Origin: Candidatus Heteroruminococcus faecigallinarum
Lineage (GTDB): Bacteria; Bacillota; Clostridia; Oscillospirales; Ruminococcaceae
Assembly (NCBI GenBank): GCA_904387055.1
Contig: CAJFKV010000017.1
Location: forward strand, 1 to 37,838
Direction of reading: 5' to 3'
DNA length: 37,838 bases
Shown: positions 8,044 to 15,557 of the stretch, piece by piece
Layout: each line of letters begins with the position of its first letter
Numbering within the stretch: the first letter of the stretch is position 1
The notes under the pieces: generated by a model
What the model was told of the DNA's origin: nothing
What the model saw: only the letters and a program-made list of their open reading frames with translations
Databases searched by the model: none
Made by a program: the position numbers and the translations under genes

Positions 8044-8562
8044 ATGTTGAAGGAATATCTGGAATGCGGGCGGATCGTCACCACCCACGGGGTCCGGGGG
8101 GAAGTGAAGGTGGAGCCCTGGTGTGACGGGCCGGAGTTTTTCCTGGACCTGGACACCCTCTATTGGGACAAGGAGGGCGCCCGCCCCTGCCGCCTCCAGC
8201 AGGCCAGGGTCCACAAGCAGATGGCTCTCCTGAAGCTGGAGGGGATCGACAGCCTGGACCAGGCGGTCCCCTGCCGGGGAAAGATCCTCTATGTCCGCCG
8301 GGAGGATGTGCCCATGGAGGAAGGCCAGTGCTTCGTCCAGGACCTGATCGGCCTGCGGGTGGTGGATGGAGACGACGGCCGGGAATACGGCGTCCTGACC
8401 CAGGTGACCGAAACGGGGGCCAACGATGTCTACCACATCCGCTTTGCCGATGGGAAGGAGCGGCTGATCCCCGCCATCCCCCAGGTGGTGCTGGACATCG
8501 ACCTGGAGGAGGAGCGGATGACCATCCGGCCGCTGGAGGGATTGTTTGATGATGAGGATTGA
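8044..8562 (+). CDS. rimM: Ribosome maturation factor RimM
   Basis: A 172-residue RimM that assists 30S head assembly and 16S processing by binding S19. The N-terminal RimM domain begins with the signature GRIVTTHGVRGEVKV; the C-terminal PRC-barrel ends LIPAIPQVVLDIDLEEERMTIRPLEGL, both typical. The start is supported by AAAGGGGAG a few bases upstream. The last 14 nt overlap trmD, suggesting coupled translation. Confidence 0.97.
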   Translation: MLKEYLECGRIVTTHGVRGEVKVEPWCDGPEFFLDLDTLYWDKEGARPCRLQQARVHKQMALLKLEGIDSLDQAVPCRGKILYVRREDVPMEEGQCFVQDLIGLRVVDGDDGREYGVLTQVTETGANDVYHIRFADGKERLIPAIPQVVLDIDLEEERMTIRPLEGLFDDED

Positions 8563-9343
8563 CATTGCCACCCTGTTTCCGGAGATGTGCGAGCGGGTGC
8601 TGGACGAGAGCATCATCGGCCGGGCCCGGCGGGCCGGCAAGCTGGACATCCACTGCCACCAGATCCGGGACTACACCCTGGACAAGCAGAAGCGGGTGGA
8701 CGACACCCTCTACGGGGGCGGCAAGGGGATGCTCATGCAGGCCGACCCCATTTTCCGATGCTACGAGGCCGTCTGCCAGGAGGTGGGGACCAGGCCCCAT
8801 GTGGTCTATCTCTCCCCTCAGGGAGAGGTGTTCACCCAGAAAAAGGCCATCCAGCTCTCCGGCTATGACCATCTGCTCCTCCTGTGCGGCCACTACGAGG
8901 GGGTGGACCAGCGGGTGCTGGACGAGATTGTGGACGAGGAGGTCTCCATCGGCGACTATGTCCTCACCGGCGGGGAGCTGGCCGCCCTGGTGGTGACCGA
9001 TGCGGTGAGCCGGATGCAGGAGGGTGTTCTGGCCGGGGAGGAGTGCTTCATGGAGGAAAGCCACTGGAACGGCCTTCTGGAGTGTCCCCAGTATACCCAT
9101 CCGGCGGTGTGGCACGGCCGGGAGGTACCGGCCGTCCTGCAAAGCGGCCACCATGCCAACATCCAGCAGTGGCGGCGGGAACACTCCCTGGAGAACACCT
9201 ACCGCAAGCGCCCCGATCTCCTCTGCAAGGCCCAGCTGACCGCCAAGGACAAGCTCTTCCTCCGCCGGCTGAAGGAGCGGATCAAGGCCGAGGGGGCCGC
9301 GGCCGGGGTTGCCTCGCCGCCGGACGAGGGCGAGGAGCAATGA
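8549..9343 (+). CDS. trmD: tRNA (guanine-N1)-methyltransferase TrmD
   Basis: Methylates G37 of tRNAs using S-adenosylmethionine, which prevents +1 frameshifting. The SPOUT trefoil-knot motifs are present: YLSPQGEVFTQKKA, LLLCGHYEGVDQRV and SIGDYVLTGGELAALVV. About 264 residues with a short acidic, low-complexity tail (EGAAAGVASPPDEGEEQ) beyond the usual end. Two consecutive ATG codons lie at 8549 and 8552. GGAGG at 8535-8539 favours 8549 by spacing, while family alignments often begin MRID (8552). A TTG at 8546 is less likely. Confidence 0.96.
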   Translation: MMRIDIATLFPEMCERVLDESIIGRARRAGKLDIHCHQIRDYTLDKQKRVDDTLYGGGKGMLMQADPIFRCYEAVCQEVGTRPHVVYLSPQGEVFTQKKAIQLSGYDHLLLLCGHYEGVDQRVLDEIVDEEVSIGDYVLTGGELAALVVTDAVSRMQEGVLAGEECFMEESHWNGLLECPQYTHPAVWHGREVPAVLQSGHHANIQQWRREHSLENTYRKRPDLLCKAQLTAKDKLFLRRLKERIKAEGAAAGVASPPDEGEEQ

Positions 9344-9386
9344 ATCCCCGGGCGGCGGCCCGGGCGGCAAGAAGGAGCGAGGACAG

Positions 9387-10103
9387 ATGACCGGAACCTT
9401 GGTCAACGCCGGCGCCATTGTGGTGGGCGGTTTTACAGGGGTGCTGCTGAAGAGGGGACTTTCGGAGGAGACCGGCCGCACCTGCAACCAGATGTTTGGT
9501 CTGGCCACAGCGGTGGTGGGCCTGAATGGACTGTTGTCGAATATGATGGAGGTGGGGGCGGATGGACGCCTGTCCGCCTCAGGGGAGCTGCTCCTCTTTC
9601 TCAGCCTGGTGATTGGAGGCGTGGTGGGGGAAGCCCTCCGCCTGGAGGAGCGGATTAACCGGGGAGGCAGGCGGATCGAGGCCCGCCTGGGGAGCGAGGG
9701 CTTTGCGGCGGGGTTTATCAACGCCAGTCTCATCTTCTGCGTGGGGGCCATGGCCATTATGGGGGCCATCAACGACGGCCTCACCGGGGACAGCAGCGTC
9801 CTCTTTGTCAAGAGCGCCCTGGACGGGGTGTTTGCCGTTGTGCTGGGGTCTACGCTGGGGATCGGCGTGGTGTTTTCGGCCGTTCCGGTTTTCCTGTACC
9901 AGGGGGCCATTACCCTGCTGGCCGGGGCCCTGGCCCCCTACTGTACCGACGCCATGCTCCGGAGCCTGTGCACCGTGGGCTATGCCCTGGTGATCTGCAT
10001 CGGCCTCAACTTCCTCCTGGTCAACCGGATCAAGACGGCCAACCTGCTGCCTTCCCTGCTGGTGCCCATTGTGTATCAGCTGGCGGTGCAGTACTGGATC
10101 TAG
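9387..10103 (+). CDS. DUF554 family membrane protein
   Basis: A 238-residue integral membrane protein of the DUF554 family (YdfK/YqgA type), with about six or seven hydrophobic helices and the family-like features MTGTLVNAGAIVVGG and INASLIFCVGAMAIMGAINDGL. The biochemical function of the family is not established. The ATG at 9387 follows AAGGAG (9372-9377) with 9-nt spacing; the open frame upstream overlaps trmD and is not used. It starts 43 nt after trmD, so it is probably the last gene of the ylxM-ffh operon. Confidence 0.88.
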   Translation: MTGTLVNAGAIVVGGFTGVLLKRGLSEETGRTCNQMFGLATAVVGLNGLLSNMMEVGADGRLSASGELLLFLSLVIGGVVGEALRLEERINRGGRRIEARLGSEGFAAGFINASLIFCVGAMAIMGAINDGLTGDSSVLFVKSALDGVFAVVLGSTLGIGVVFSAVPVFLYQGAITLLAGALAPYCTDAMLRSLCTVGYALVICIGLNFLLVNRIKTANLLPSLLVPIVYQLAVQYWI

Positions 10104-10251
10104 TGGACGGCCTCCTGGAGGAATGGTTAAGTTCACAAGGTTGTTGAAAGAATTGTAGCCAAAATGTCCAAAAACCACCCGGCGGAATTTTTGTTATCTG
10201 GCACGGTGAGAGAAAATCATCCATACAGGGGACAAAAGCTGACAAATGTCA

Positions 10252-10279
10252 TTGACGCGGGCTGGGTTTATGATATAAT
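10252..10279 (+). promoter_or_regulatory. Promoter of the HPr gene
   Basis: TTGACG (10252-10257) and TATAAT (10274-10279) with a 16-nt spacer. The predicted start near 10286 leaves a leader of about 60 nt with an AGGAG before the ATG at 10346. The rest of the 242-nt gap after the DUF554 gene shows no gene and no convincing terminator. Confidence 0.88.
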
Positions 10280-10345
10280 CGAAGTGTCGCAATCCGCATT
10301 TGAGGTTTTTGAATTGAGATTTTAAGACGCATAGGAGAGATCGCA

Positions 10346-10612
10346 ATGTTTGTAAAAGAAGTGACTGTCCAGAACCATGTGGGCCTCCACGCTCGTCCTG
10401 CCACCTTCTTTATCCAGAAGGCCAATGAGTTTAAGTCCTCGGTTTGGGTGGAGAAGGAGGAGCGCCGGGTCAACGCCAAGAGCCTGCTGGGTGTTCTTTC
10501 CCTGGGGATCATCGGCGGTACCCACATTAAGATTATTGCCGACGGCTCGGACGAGCAGGCCGCGGTGGAAGCGTTGGTGAAGCTGATCGAGTCCGGCTTT
10601 ACCGAGCAGTAA
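10346..10612 (+). CDS. ptsH: Phosphocarrier protein HPr
   Basis: An 88-residue HPr. The EI-dependent phosphorylation site is His15 in NHVGLHARPA, and the HprK regulatory serine is Ser46 in NAKSLLGVLSLGI. Having both sites makes it a true PTS HPr rather than Crh, and it could act both in sugar uptake and, as HPr-Ser-P, with CcpA in carbon catabolite repression. No ptsI is adjacent; the gene is monocistronic, with its own promoter at 10252 and a terminator at 10631. Length and motifs are normal. Confidence 0.95.
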   Translation: MFVKEVTVQNHVGLHARPATFFIQKANEFKSSVWVEKEERRVNAKSLLGVLSLGIIGGTHIKIIADGSDEQAAVEALVKLIESGFTEQ

Positions 10613-10630
10613 TCGGAAGACCATGATTGC

Positions 10631-10665
10631 AAGGGCGCGCGGCGGCAGCTGCGGGCCCTTTTTTT
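10631..10665 (+). terminator. Intrinsic terminator after the HPr gene
   Basis: AAGGGC (10631-10636) pairs with GCCCTT (10655-10660) around a GC-rich loop that can itself fold, followed by seven T (10659-10665). Confidence 0.85.
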
Positions 10666-10706
10666 GCGGCGATTCTTTGATTTCCCCTGGAAGGCGGTGA
10701 CGATCC

Positions 10707-12554
10707 GTGGACAATCCCAACCTGCCCGCCCTGCGGGCCAAGGCCCTCTCCCTGCCCCTGGAGCCGGGGGTGTATATTATGAAGGACAGCGGCGGGAAGA
10801 TCATCTACATCGGCAAGGCCAAGGTGCTGAAAAACCGGGTGAGTAGCTATTTCCGCTCGGTGGAGAAGCACACCCCCAAGGTCTACCAGATGGTGCAGAA
10901 CGTGCGGGACTTTGAGTACATTGTGGCGGGAACCGAGTTTGAGGCCCTGATCCTGGAGTGCAGCCTCATCAAGCAGCACCGGCCCCACTACAACATCCTG
11001 CTGAAGGACGACAAGGGGTACAGCTATGTGCGGGTGGAGAAGGGCCCCTACGGCCGGATCAGCTGCGCCCTCCAGCGGACGGAGGACGGCGCCCTCTACC
11101 TGGGCCCCTACATCTCCTCCTATGTGGTGAACCAGACGGTGGACGAGGTGAACAAGGTGTTCCAGCTGCCCACCTGTTCCCGTAAGTTTCCCCAGGAGCT
11201 GGGCAAAGGCCGCCCCTGCCTCAACTTTCACATCAAGCAGTGCATGGGGGTCTGCCGGGGAAAGATCAGCCCCAGCCAGTACCAGGAGGTGCTGGACGAG
11301 GCGGTGGAGTTCATCAAGGGGGGCGGCACCCAGTCCATCAAGCTGCTGACCCAGCGGATGCACGCCGCCGCCGACCGGCTGGACTTTGAGAAAGCGGCCC
11401 TGCTGCGGGACCGGATCAACGCCATCCGCCGGATCAGCGAGCAGCAGAATGTGGTCTACCAGCGGTACGACAGCCTGGATGTGGTGGCCATCGTCCGCAG
11501 CGGGGAGAAGAGCGCCGCCGCGGTGCTGCGGTTCCGGGAGGGGCGGCTGGTGGACAAGGAGGAACATCCCCTGGGGGGGATCTCCACCCCGGAGGAGGCC
11601 ATGGCCGAGTTCCTCTCCCGGTATTATTACACCCGGGAGGACCTGCCCAAGAAGATCTTTGTGGACATCGATTTTGCCGACCGCCCCCTCCTGGAGGAGA
11701 TGCTGACCCAGCAGGGAGGGCGGAAGGTGGAGATCACCGTCCCCGAGCGGGGGGACGGGGTGCGGCTGGTGGAGATGGCCCGGAACAACGCCGCCCAGGT
11801 GATGGCCCGGACCGAGCGGCGCAGCGGCCGGGAGCTGTCCGCCCTGGACGAGCTGGGCCGGATGCTGGGCCTGCCGGCCCCGCCCGCCTATATCGAGGCC
11901 TACGACATCTCCAACATCGGCGGCGAGACGATTGTGGGGGGGATGGTGGTCTTTGCCGACGGCCGACCCCTGCCGGGAGCCTACAAAAAGTTCGTCATGA
12001 AGACGGTGGTGGGTGCCCCCGACGACTACGCCTCCATGGCGGAGATGGTGCGCCGGCGGCTGCTGCGGTACGAGGAGCACAAGGACAAGGGGGTGGGCTT
12101 CGGCCGCCTGCCCGACCTGATCCTCCTGGACGGAGGCAAGGGCCAGGTGGCGGCGGTGGAGCCGGTAATCCGGCAGCTGGGCTTTGCCATCCCGGTCTTT
12201 GGTATGGTGAAGGACGACCGCCACCGCACCCGGGCCATCACCGCCCAGGGGGGCGAGCTCTCCATCTCCTCGGTCCGGTCGGTGTTTGCGCTGGTGTCGG
12301 CCATCCAGGAGGAGGTCCACCGGTTCTCCATCACCTTCTCCCGCCAGCGCCATCAGAAGAACGCCTTCCAGCTGCGGCTGGAGGAGGCCCCCGGCATCGG
12401 CCCGGCCCGGGCCCGGGCCCTCTACAAGCGGTTTCGCAGCTGGAAGGCCCTCTGCGCCGCCACGGTGGAGGAGCTGGCCCAGACGGAGGGGGTCCCTGCC
12501 GCCGCCGCGGAGAGCCTGTGGAAATTTCTTCATCAGGAGGAATCGCGGGGTTGA
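10707..12554 (+). CDS. uvrC: Excinuclease ABC subunit UvrC
   Basis: The 615-residue dual-incision nuclease of nucleotide excision repair. Domains in order: GIY-YIG nuclease (PGVYIMKDSGGKIIYIGKAK near residue 20); a Cys cluster (CSRKF, GRPCLNF, KQCMGVC) matching the reported Fe-S site; a UVR motif for UvrB contact (ADRLDFEKAALLRDRI); the RNase H-like 3-part nuclease (IEAYDISNIGG); and a C-terminal helix-hairpin-helix pair (EAPGIGPARARALYKRF). The GTG start follows a weak AAGGCGGTG. The distance from the HPr terminator suggests a separate transcript, but no clear promoter was found. A downstream promoter overlaps the stop codon. Confidence 0.97.
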   Translation: MDNPNLPALRAKALSLPLEPGVYIMKDSGGKIIYIGKAKVLKNRVSSYFRSVEKHTPKVYQMVQNVRDFEYIVAGTEFEALILECSLIKQHRPHYNILLKDDKGYSYVRVEKGPYGRISCALQRTEDGALYLGPYISSYVVNQTVDEVNKVFQLPTCSRKFPQELGKGRPCLNFHIKQCMGVCRGKISPSQYQEVLDEAVEFIKGGGTQSIKLLTQRMHAAADRLDFEKAALLRDRINAIRRISEQQNVVYQRYDSLDVVAIVRSGEKSAAAVLRFREGRLVDKEEHPLGGISTPEEAMAEFLSRYYYTREDLPKKIFVDIDFADRPLLEEMLTQQGGRKVEITVPERGDGVRLVEMARNNAAQVMARTERRSGRELSALDELGRMLGLPAPPAYIEAYDISNIGGETIVGGMVVFADGRPLPGAYKKFVMKTVVGAPDDYASMAEMVRRRLLRYEEHKDKGVGFGRLPDLILLDGGKGQVAAVEPVIRQLGFAIPVFGMVKDDRHRTRAITAQGGELSISSVRSVFALVSAIQEEVHRFSITFSRQRHQKNAFQLRLEEAPGIGPARARALYKRFRSWKALCAATVEELAQTEGVPAAAAESLWKFLHQEESRG

Positions 12555-12579
12555 CAGATGGAGAAAAAGGAAAGATAAT
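12551..12579 (+). promoter_or_regulatory. Promoter of rsmD-coaD overlapping the uvrC stop
   Basis: TTGACA (12551-12556) and GATAAT (12574-12579) are separated by 17 nt. The -35 box overlaps the TGA of uvrC. Between this promoter and rsmD lies a GC-rich hairpin (about 12619-12642) followed by only four T, possibly a weak attenuator. Confidence 0.78.
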
Positions 12580-12678
12580 AGCATAAGAACAGGTATTTGC
12601 CACTAAGCCCGGGGCGCGGCCGGTGGGGAGGATTCCCCCGGCGGTTTTCGCGGGCGGAAAGCGGAGGAGTATTGCCCT

Positions 12679-13227
12679 ATGCGTGTCATTACCGGTACCG
12701 CCCGCGGGCGGAAGCTGCAAACCCTCCCCGGCCTGGATGTGCGCCCCACCACCGATATGGTGAAGGAGGCCATGTTCAGCATTGTCCAGTTTGAGGTGGA
12801 GGGGGCCCTTGTGTTGGACCTTTTTGCCGGATCGGGACAGCTGGGGATCGAAGCCCTCTCCCGAGGGGCCAGGGGCTGCGTCTTTGTGGACCAGTCCCGG
12901 GAGGCCCAGGGGATCATCCGCCAGAATCTGGCCTCCACCGGCCTGGCCGCCCATGCCCGGGTGGCCGCTATGGACAGCTTCGCCTTTTTAACCGGGGCCA
13001 AGGATCAATTTGACCTGGCCCTGCTGGACCCCCCCTACGGCCAGGGGATGATTCCCCGGGCCCTGCCTCTCCTGGTGCCCCGGATGCACCCGGCGGGGGC
13101 GATCCTCTGTGAAACCCAGCGGGGCGAGGAGCTGCCCCAGGAGGTGGGCGGCTGGTCCATCACCCGAACCTATCGCTATGGAAAGGTGGCGCTGGCCCTC
13201 TACCGCCGCCGGGAGGAGGACGTATGA
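12679..13227 (+). CDS. rsmD: 16S rRNA (guanine-N2-)-methyltransferase RsmD
   Basis: A 182-residue Rossmann methyltransferase that modifies 16S rRNA G966 (E. coli numbering). Visible motifs are MRVITGTARGRKL at the start, RPTTDMVKEAMFS, the SAM-binding LDLFAGSGQLGIEALSRGA, and the catalytic DPPY (117-120). It overlaps coaD by 4 nt (ATGA), a classic rsmD-coaD coupling. Confidence 0.96.
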   Translation: MRVITGTARGRKLQTLPGLDVRPTTDMVKEAMFSIVQFEVEGALVLDLFAGSGQLGIEALSRGARGCVFVDQSREAQGIIRQNLASTGLAAHARVAAMDSFAFLTGAKDQFDLALLDPPYGQGMIPRALPLLVPRMHPAGAILCETQRGEELPQEVGGWSITRTYRYGKVALALYRRREEDV

Positions 13228-13730
13228 AGAAGATAGCCATCTGCCCCGGCAGCTTTGACCCCATTACCAACGGCCACCTGGACATCATCAAGCGGGCCAG
13301 CACCCTCTTTGACAAGGTGATCGTGCTGGTGGTCATCAACCCGGTCAAGACCGCCGCCTTTACCCCCCAGGAGCGGGCGGAGATGATTTCGGTCGCCACC
13401 GAGGGGATGCCCAACGTGGAGGTGGACACCTACAACGGCCTGCTGGTGGATTACCTCCGGCAGGTGGGGGCAACCGCCATTGTGAAGGGGCTGCGGGCGG
13501 TGAGCGACTTTGAGTACGAGTTCCAGATGGCCCTCACCAATAAGATGCTTCTCCCCTATGCGGAGACGGTCTTTCTCACCACCAGCGCTCAGAATATGTA
13601 TCTCAGCTCCAGCATTGTGAAGCAGGTGGCCCAGTTTGGAGGGGACATCAGCGAGTTTGTCCCCCGCCGGCTGCACAAACGGATCAAGGAACGGCTGGGC
13701 CCCCGCCAGGGGCTGCCTGCCGGGGAATAA
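13224..13730 (+). CDS. coaD: Phosphopantetheine adenylyltransferase
   Basis: Catalyses the reversible transfer of AMP to 4'-phosphopantetheine, the penultimate step of coenzyme A synthesis. The nucleotidyltransferase start CPGSFDPITNGHLDII with the TxGH motif (residues 15-18) is present, as are the family segments VKGLRAVSDFEYEFQMA and YLSSSIVKQVAQFGGD. The 168-residue length is normal. Translation is probably coupled to rsmD through the ATGA overlap. Confidence 0.97.
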   Translation: MKKIAICPGSFDPITNGHLDIIKRASTLFDKVIVLVVINPVKTAAFTPQERAEMISVATEGMPNVEVDTYNGLLVDYLRQVGATAIVKGLRAVSDFEYEFQMALTNKMLLPYAETVFLTTSAQNMYLSSSIVKQVAQFGGDISEFVPRRLHKRIKERLGPRQGLPAGE

Positions 13731-13773
13731 CAACGACCATACAGCCCCAGGGGCTGGGAGAAGGAGGAACACC

Positions 13774-14238
13774 ATGACGATTGATGAAATCCTGGATATG
13801 ATGGACGATATGCTGGACCGGGCCTGGAACCTGCCTCTCACCGGGGGGCGGAGCGTCCTGGACGCAGAAAAGCTGCGGGAGATGATCGACGACATCCGCC
13901 TCAACCTGCCTGGGGAGATCAAGCAGGCCAAGATCATCGTGGCCGACCGGGCGGAGATTATGTCCACCGCCAAAAAGGACGCGGAGAACATCGTCCGCAA
14001 GGCGGAGGAGCGGGCCCGCGCCCTGGTGGCCCAGGAGGAAGTGGTGAAGGAAGCCCAGGCCAAGGCCACCGAGCTGGTCAGCTCGGCCCAGACCAAGGCC
14101 CGGGAGATCCGCCAGGCGGCCCAGGAGTTCTCGGACAATGTGCTCCGGGAGACGGAGGAAGCGCTGGTCAAGTCCCTGTCGGAGGTGAAGAGCACCCGGC
14201 AGGCGGTCCGGGCTGCGGGAAAGAGCGGCACCCTGTAA
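13774..14238 (+). CDS. Coiled-coil protein of unknown function (coaD-linked)
   Basis: A 154-residue soluble protein, predominantly charged helix. The N-terminal third (MTIDEILDMMDDMLDRAWNL, then a 'DAEKLREMIDDIRLNLPGEI' segment) is followed by a long Ala/Lys/Glu/Arg-rich coiled coil with heptad-like spacing (residues about 55-140) and a short basic tail. There is no signal peptide or membrane segment. It begins 43 nt after coaD behind AAGGAGG with 6-nt spacing and ends at a strong terminator, so it is the last gene of the rsmD-coaD unit. The shape recalls DivIVA-like or ATP-synthase-stalk-like proteins, but I do not recognise a family and assign no function. Confidence 0.85.
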   Translation: MTIDEILDMMDDMLDRAWNLPLTGGRSVLDAEKLREMIDDIRLNLPGEIKQAKIIVADRAEIMSTAKKDAENIVRKAEERARALVAQEEVVKEAQAKATELVSSAQTKAREIRQAAQEFSDNVLRETEEALVKSLSEVKSTRQAVRAAGKSGTL

Positions 14239-14250
14239 AAAACCGACGAG

Positions 14251-14296
14251 TCGAAAGGGCCCTTGCCCCCCTGTGGGGAAAGAGGCCCTTTTTCGA
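14251..14296. terminator. Strong hairpin terminator
   Basis: TCGAAAGGGCC (14251-14261) pairs with GGCCC plus the T run ending TCGA (14284-14296), with an inner CCCC/GGGG stem. The A-tract on one side and the T-tract on the other would let it act in either direction. It ends the rsmD-coaD transcript. Confidence 0.85.
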
Positions 14297-14347
14297 TCCC
14301 ATCCCGCTGGCGGCAGCCAAGCTTGTTCAAAGGAAAGGGGGATTCCC

Positions 14348-15487
14348 ATGAAACGGAAACTGGCGGCGCTGGCGCTGGTCCTTCTCCTGTGGGGCGGGGC
14401 GGCGGGCTGCGGCCCCCGGCAGGCGCCTGGACGGGGGGAGGAAGAAGCGGCCCCGGCCTCCGCTGCTTCGGCGGCCCAGGAGGAAGAGACCCCGCCGGCG
14501 GAGGGAGAACCGTCCCCGGCGGAACAAGTTCCCAGGGGGGAAGCACCTGGGGAGGAATCTGCGCCGGAGGAAGAGCGGCAGGCAGACCCCGCCGCCGTCC
14601 AGGAGCCACAGGCGGCCCCTGGATTTGTCAAGGTGCAGGTGGGGACAGTGGATCTGGCCTACGGCGCCTTTGCCCTGGATGGGGAAGGGCGGCTCTACTT
14701 CTGCCCCATTCAGGAGGAGGGCGCCCCCTTCCTGGTGGCGGAGGGGGTGGAGGATTTCTGCTACACCCCCCGGGAGTTTTTCCTATTGGACCGGGAGGGA
14801 CGGCTGCTGTCCACCGATGACTTAGGCTACTGGCAGGGCTGTACCTTTGAGGAGGTTGTCCAGGTGCCCCAGGGGGAGGAAGGGGTGGCGGCGGCCAATA
14901 CCACCGTCCTGTTGGCCGGGGGCGACCTGCTCACCTGCCAGTCGGGCACCGGCAGCTGGAACCGCCTGGAGGCCAACGCCCAGACGGTGGCGGCGGGCTA
15001 CTGGGGGATGGCCATCCTGGACCGGGAGGGACAGCTGTGGTTTTTGGACCGTTCTACCCAGGAGCTGGAGCTGGTGGCCGACGGGGTGATCGACTGTGCC
15101 TACAGCGACTGGAGCAAGACCAGCTACCACAACGACTTATGGTATGTCACCAGCGACCAGATCCTCCACCGGGAGGACCGCCTGGGAACCGAGGACCGGG
15201 GGGAGGACTACTGGTATCCTCGCCGGGCCCGGGCTGTCGATGCCAGTAACGGATACTACCTGGCCCAGCTGGAGGATGGCAGCTACCTGTGGGGATACGG
15301 TTCCCAGGAGGGGGCGGTCCCCGTCCCCGTCACCGGCGGAGAAGGGAGCCTGCTGTGGCTCTATTACGCCATCCTGGACGGGGAGGGAGCCCTCCATGTT
15401 GGCCGTGTCCCCCCGCTCCAAGGGGACATCTATCACGCCGGGATGGAGCCGCTGGCCGACCGGATCATCCCCCACCCGGCGGCTTGA
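14348..15487 (+). CDS. Lipoprotein with RCC1-like repeats
   Basis: A 379-residue predicted lipoprotein. The signal peptide (residues 1-20) ends in the lipobox AAGC with Cys21 as lipidation site. Residues about 25-90 form an acidic, Pro/Ala-rich linker that would span the cell wall. The rest contains recurring short units of the type DGEGRLYF, DREGRLLS, DREGQLWFLD, DGSYLWGYG and DGEGALHV, resembling RCC1-type or other beta-propeller blades. This suggests a surface binding or sensor module, but no enzyme motif is seen. The ATG at 14348 follows AAAGGAAAGGGGG. It faces the BlaI/M56 pair convergently. A functional link to that pair is only a guess. Confidence 0.82.
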   Translation: MKRKLAALALVLLLWGGAAGCGPRQAPGRGEEEAAPASAASAAQEEETPPAEGEPSPAEQVPRGEAPGEESAPEEERQADPAAVQEPQAAPGFVKVQVGTVDLAYGAFALDGEGRLYFCPIQEEGAPFLVAEGVEDFCYTPREFFLLDREGRLLSTDDLGYWQGCTFEEVVQVPQGEEGVAAANTTVLLAGGDLLTCQSGTGSWNRLEANAQTVAAGYWGMAILDREGQLWFLDRSTQELELVADGVIDCAYSDWSKTSYHNDLWYVTSDQILHREDRLGTEDRGEDYWYPRRARAVDASNGYYLAQLEDGSYLWGYGSQEGAVPVPVTGGEGSLLWLYYAILDGEGALHVGRVPPLQGDIYHAGMEPLADRIIPHPAA

Positions 15488-15504
15488 TCGTTTCCAGGGA
15501 CAAG

Positions 15505-15538
15505 CAAGGCCCCCGGCGCGACAGCGCCGGGGGCCTTG
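15505..15538. terminator. Bidirectional hairpin between convergent genes
   Basis: CAAGGCCCCCGGCGC (15505-15519) and GCGCCGGGGGCCTTG (15524-15538) form a perfect 15-bp stem with a GACA loop. It lies between the convergent lipoprotein and metallopeptidase genes. Neither side has a good T run, so it may work by stem strength or as a 3'-end stabiliser. Confidence 0.7.
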
Positions 15539-15557
15539 CTGCGTATAAGAGGGGGAA

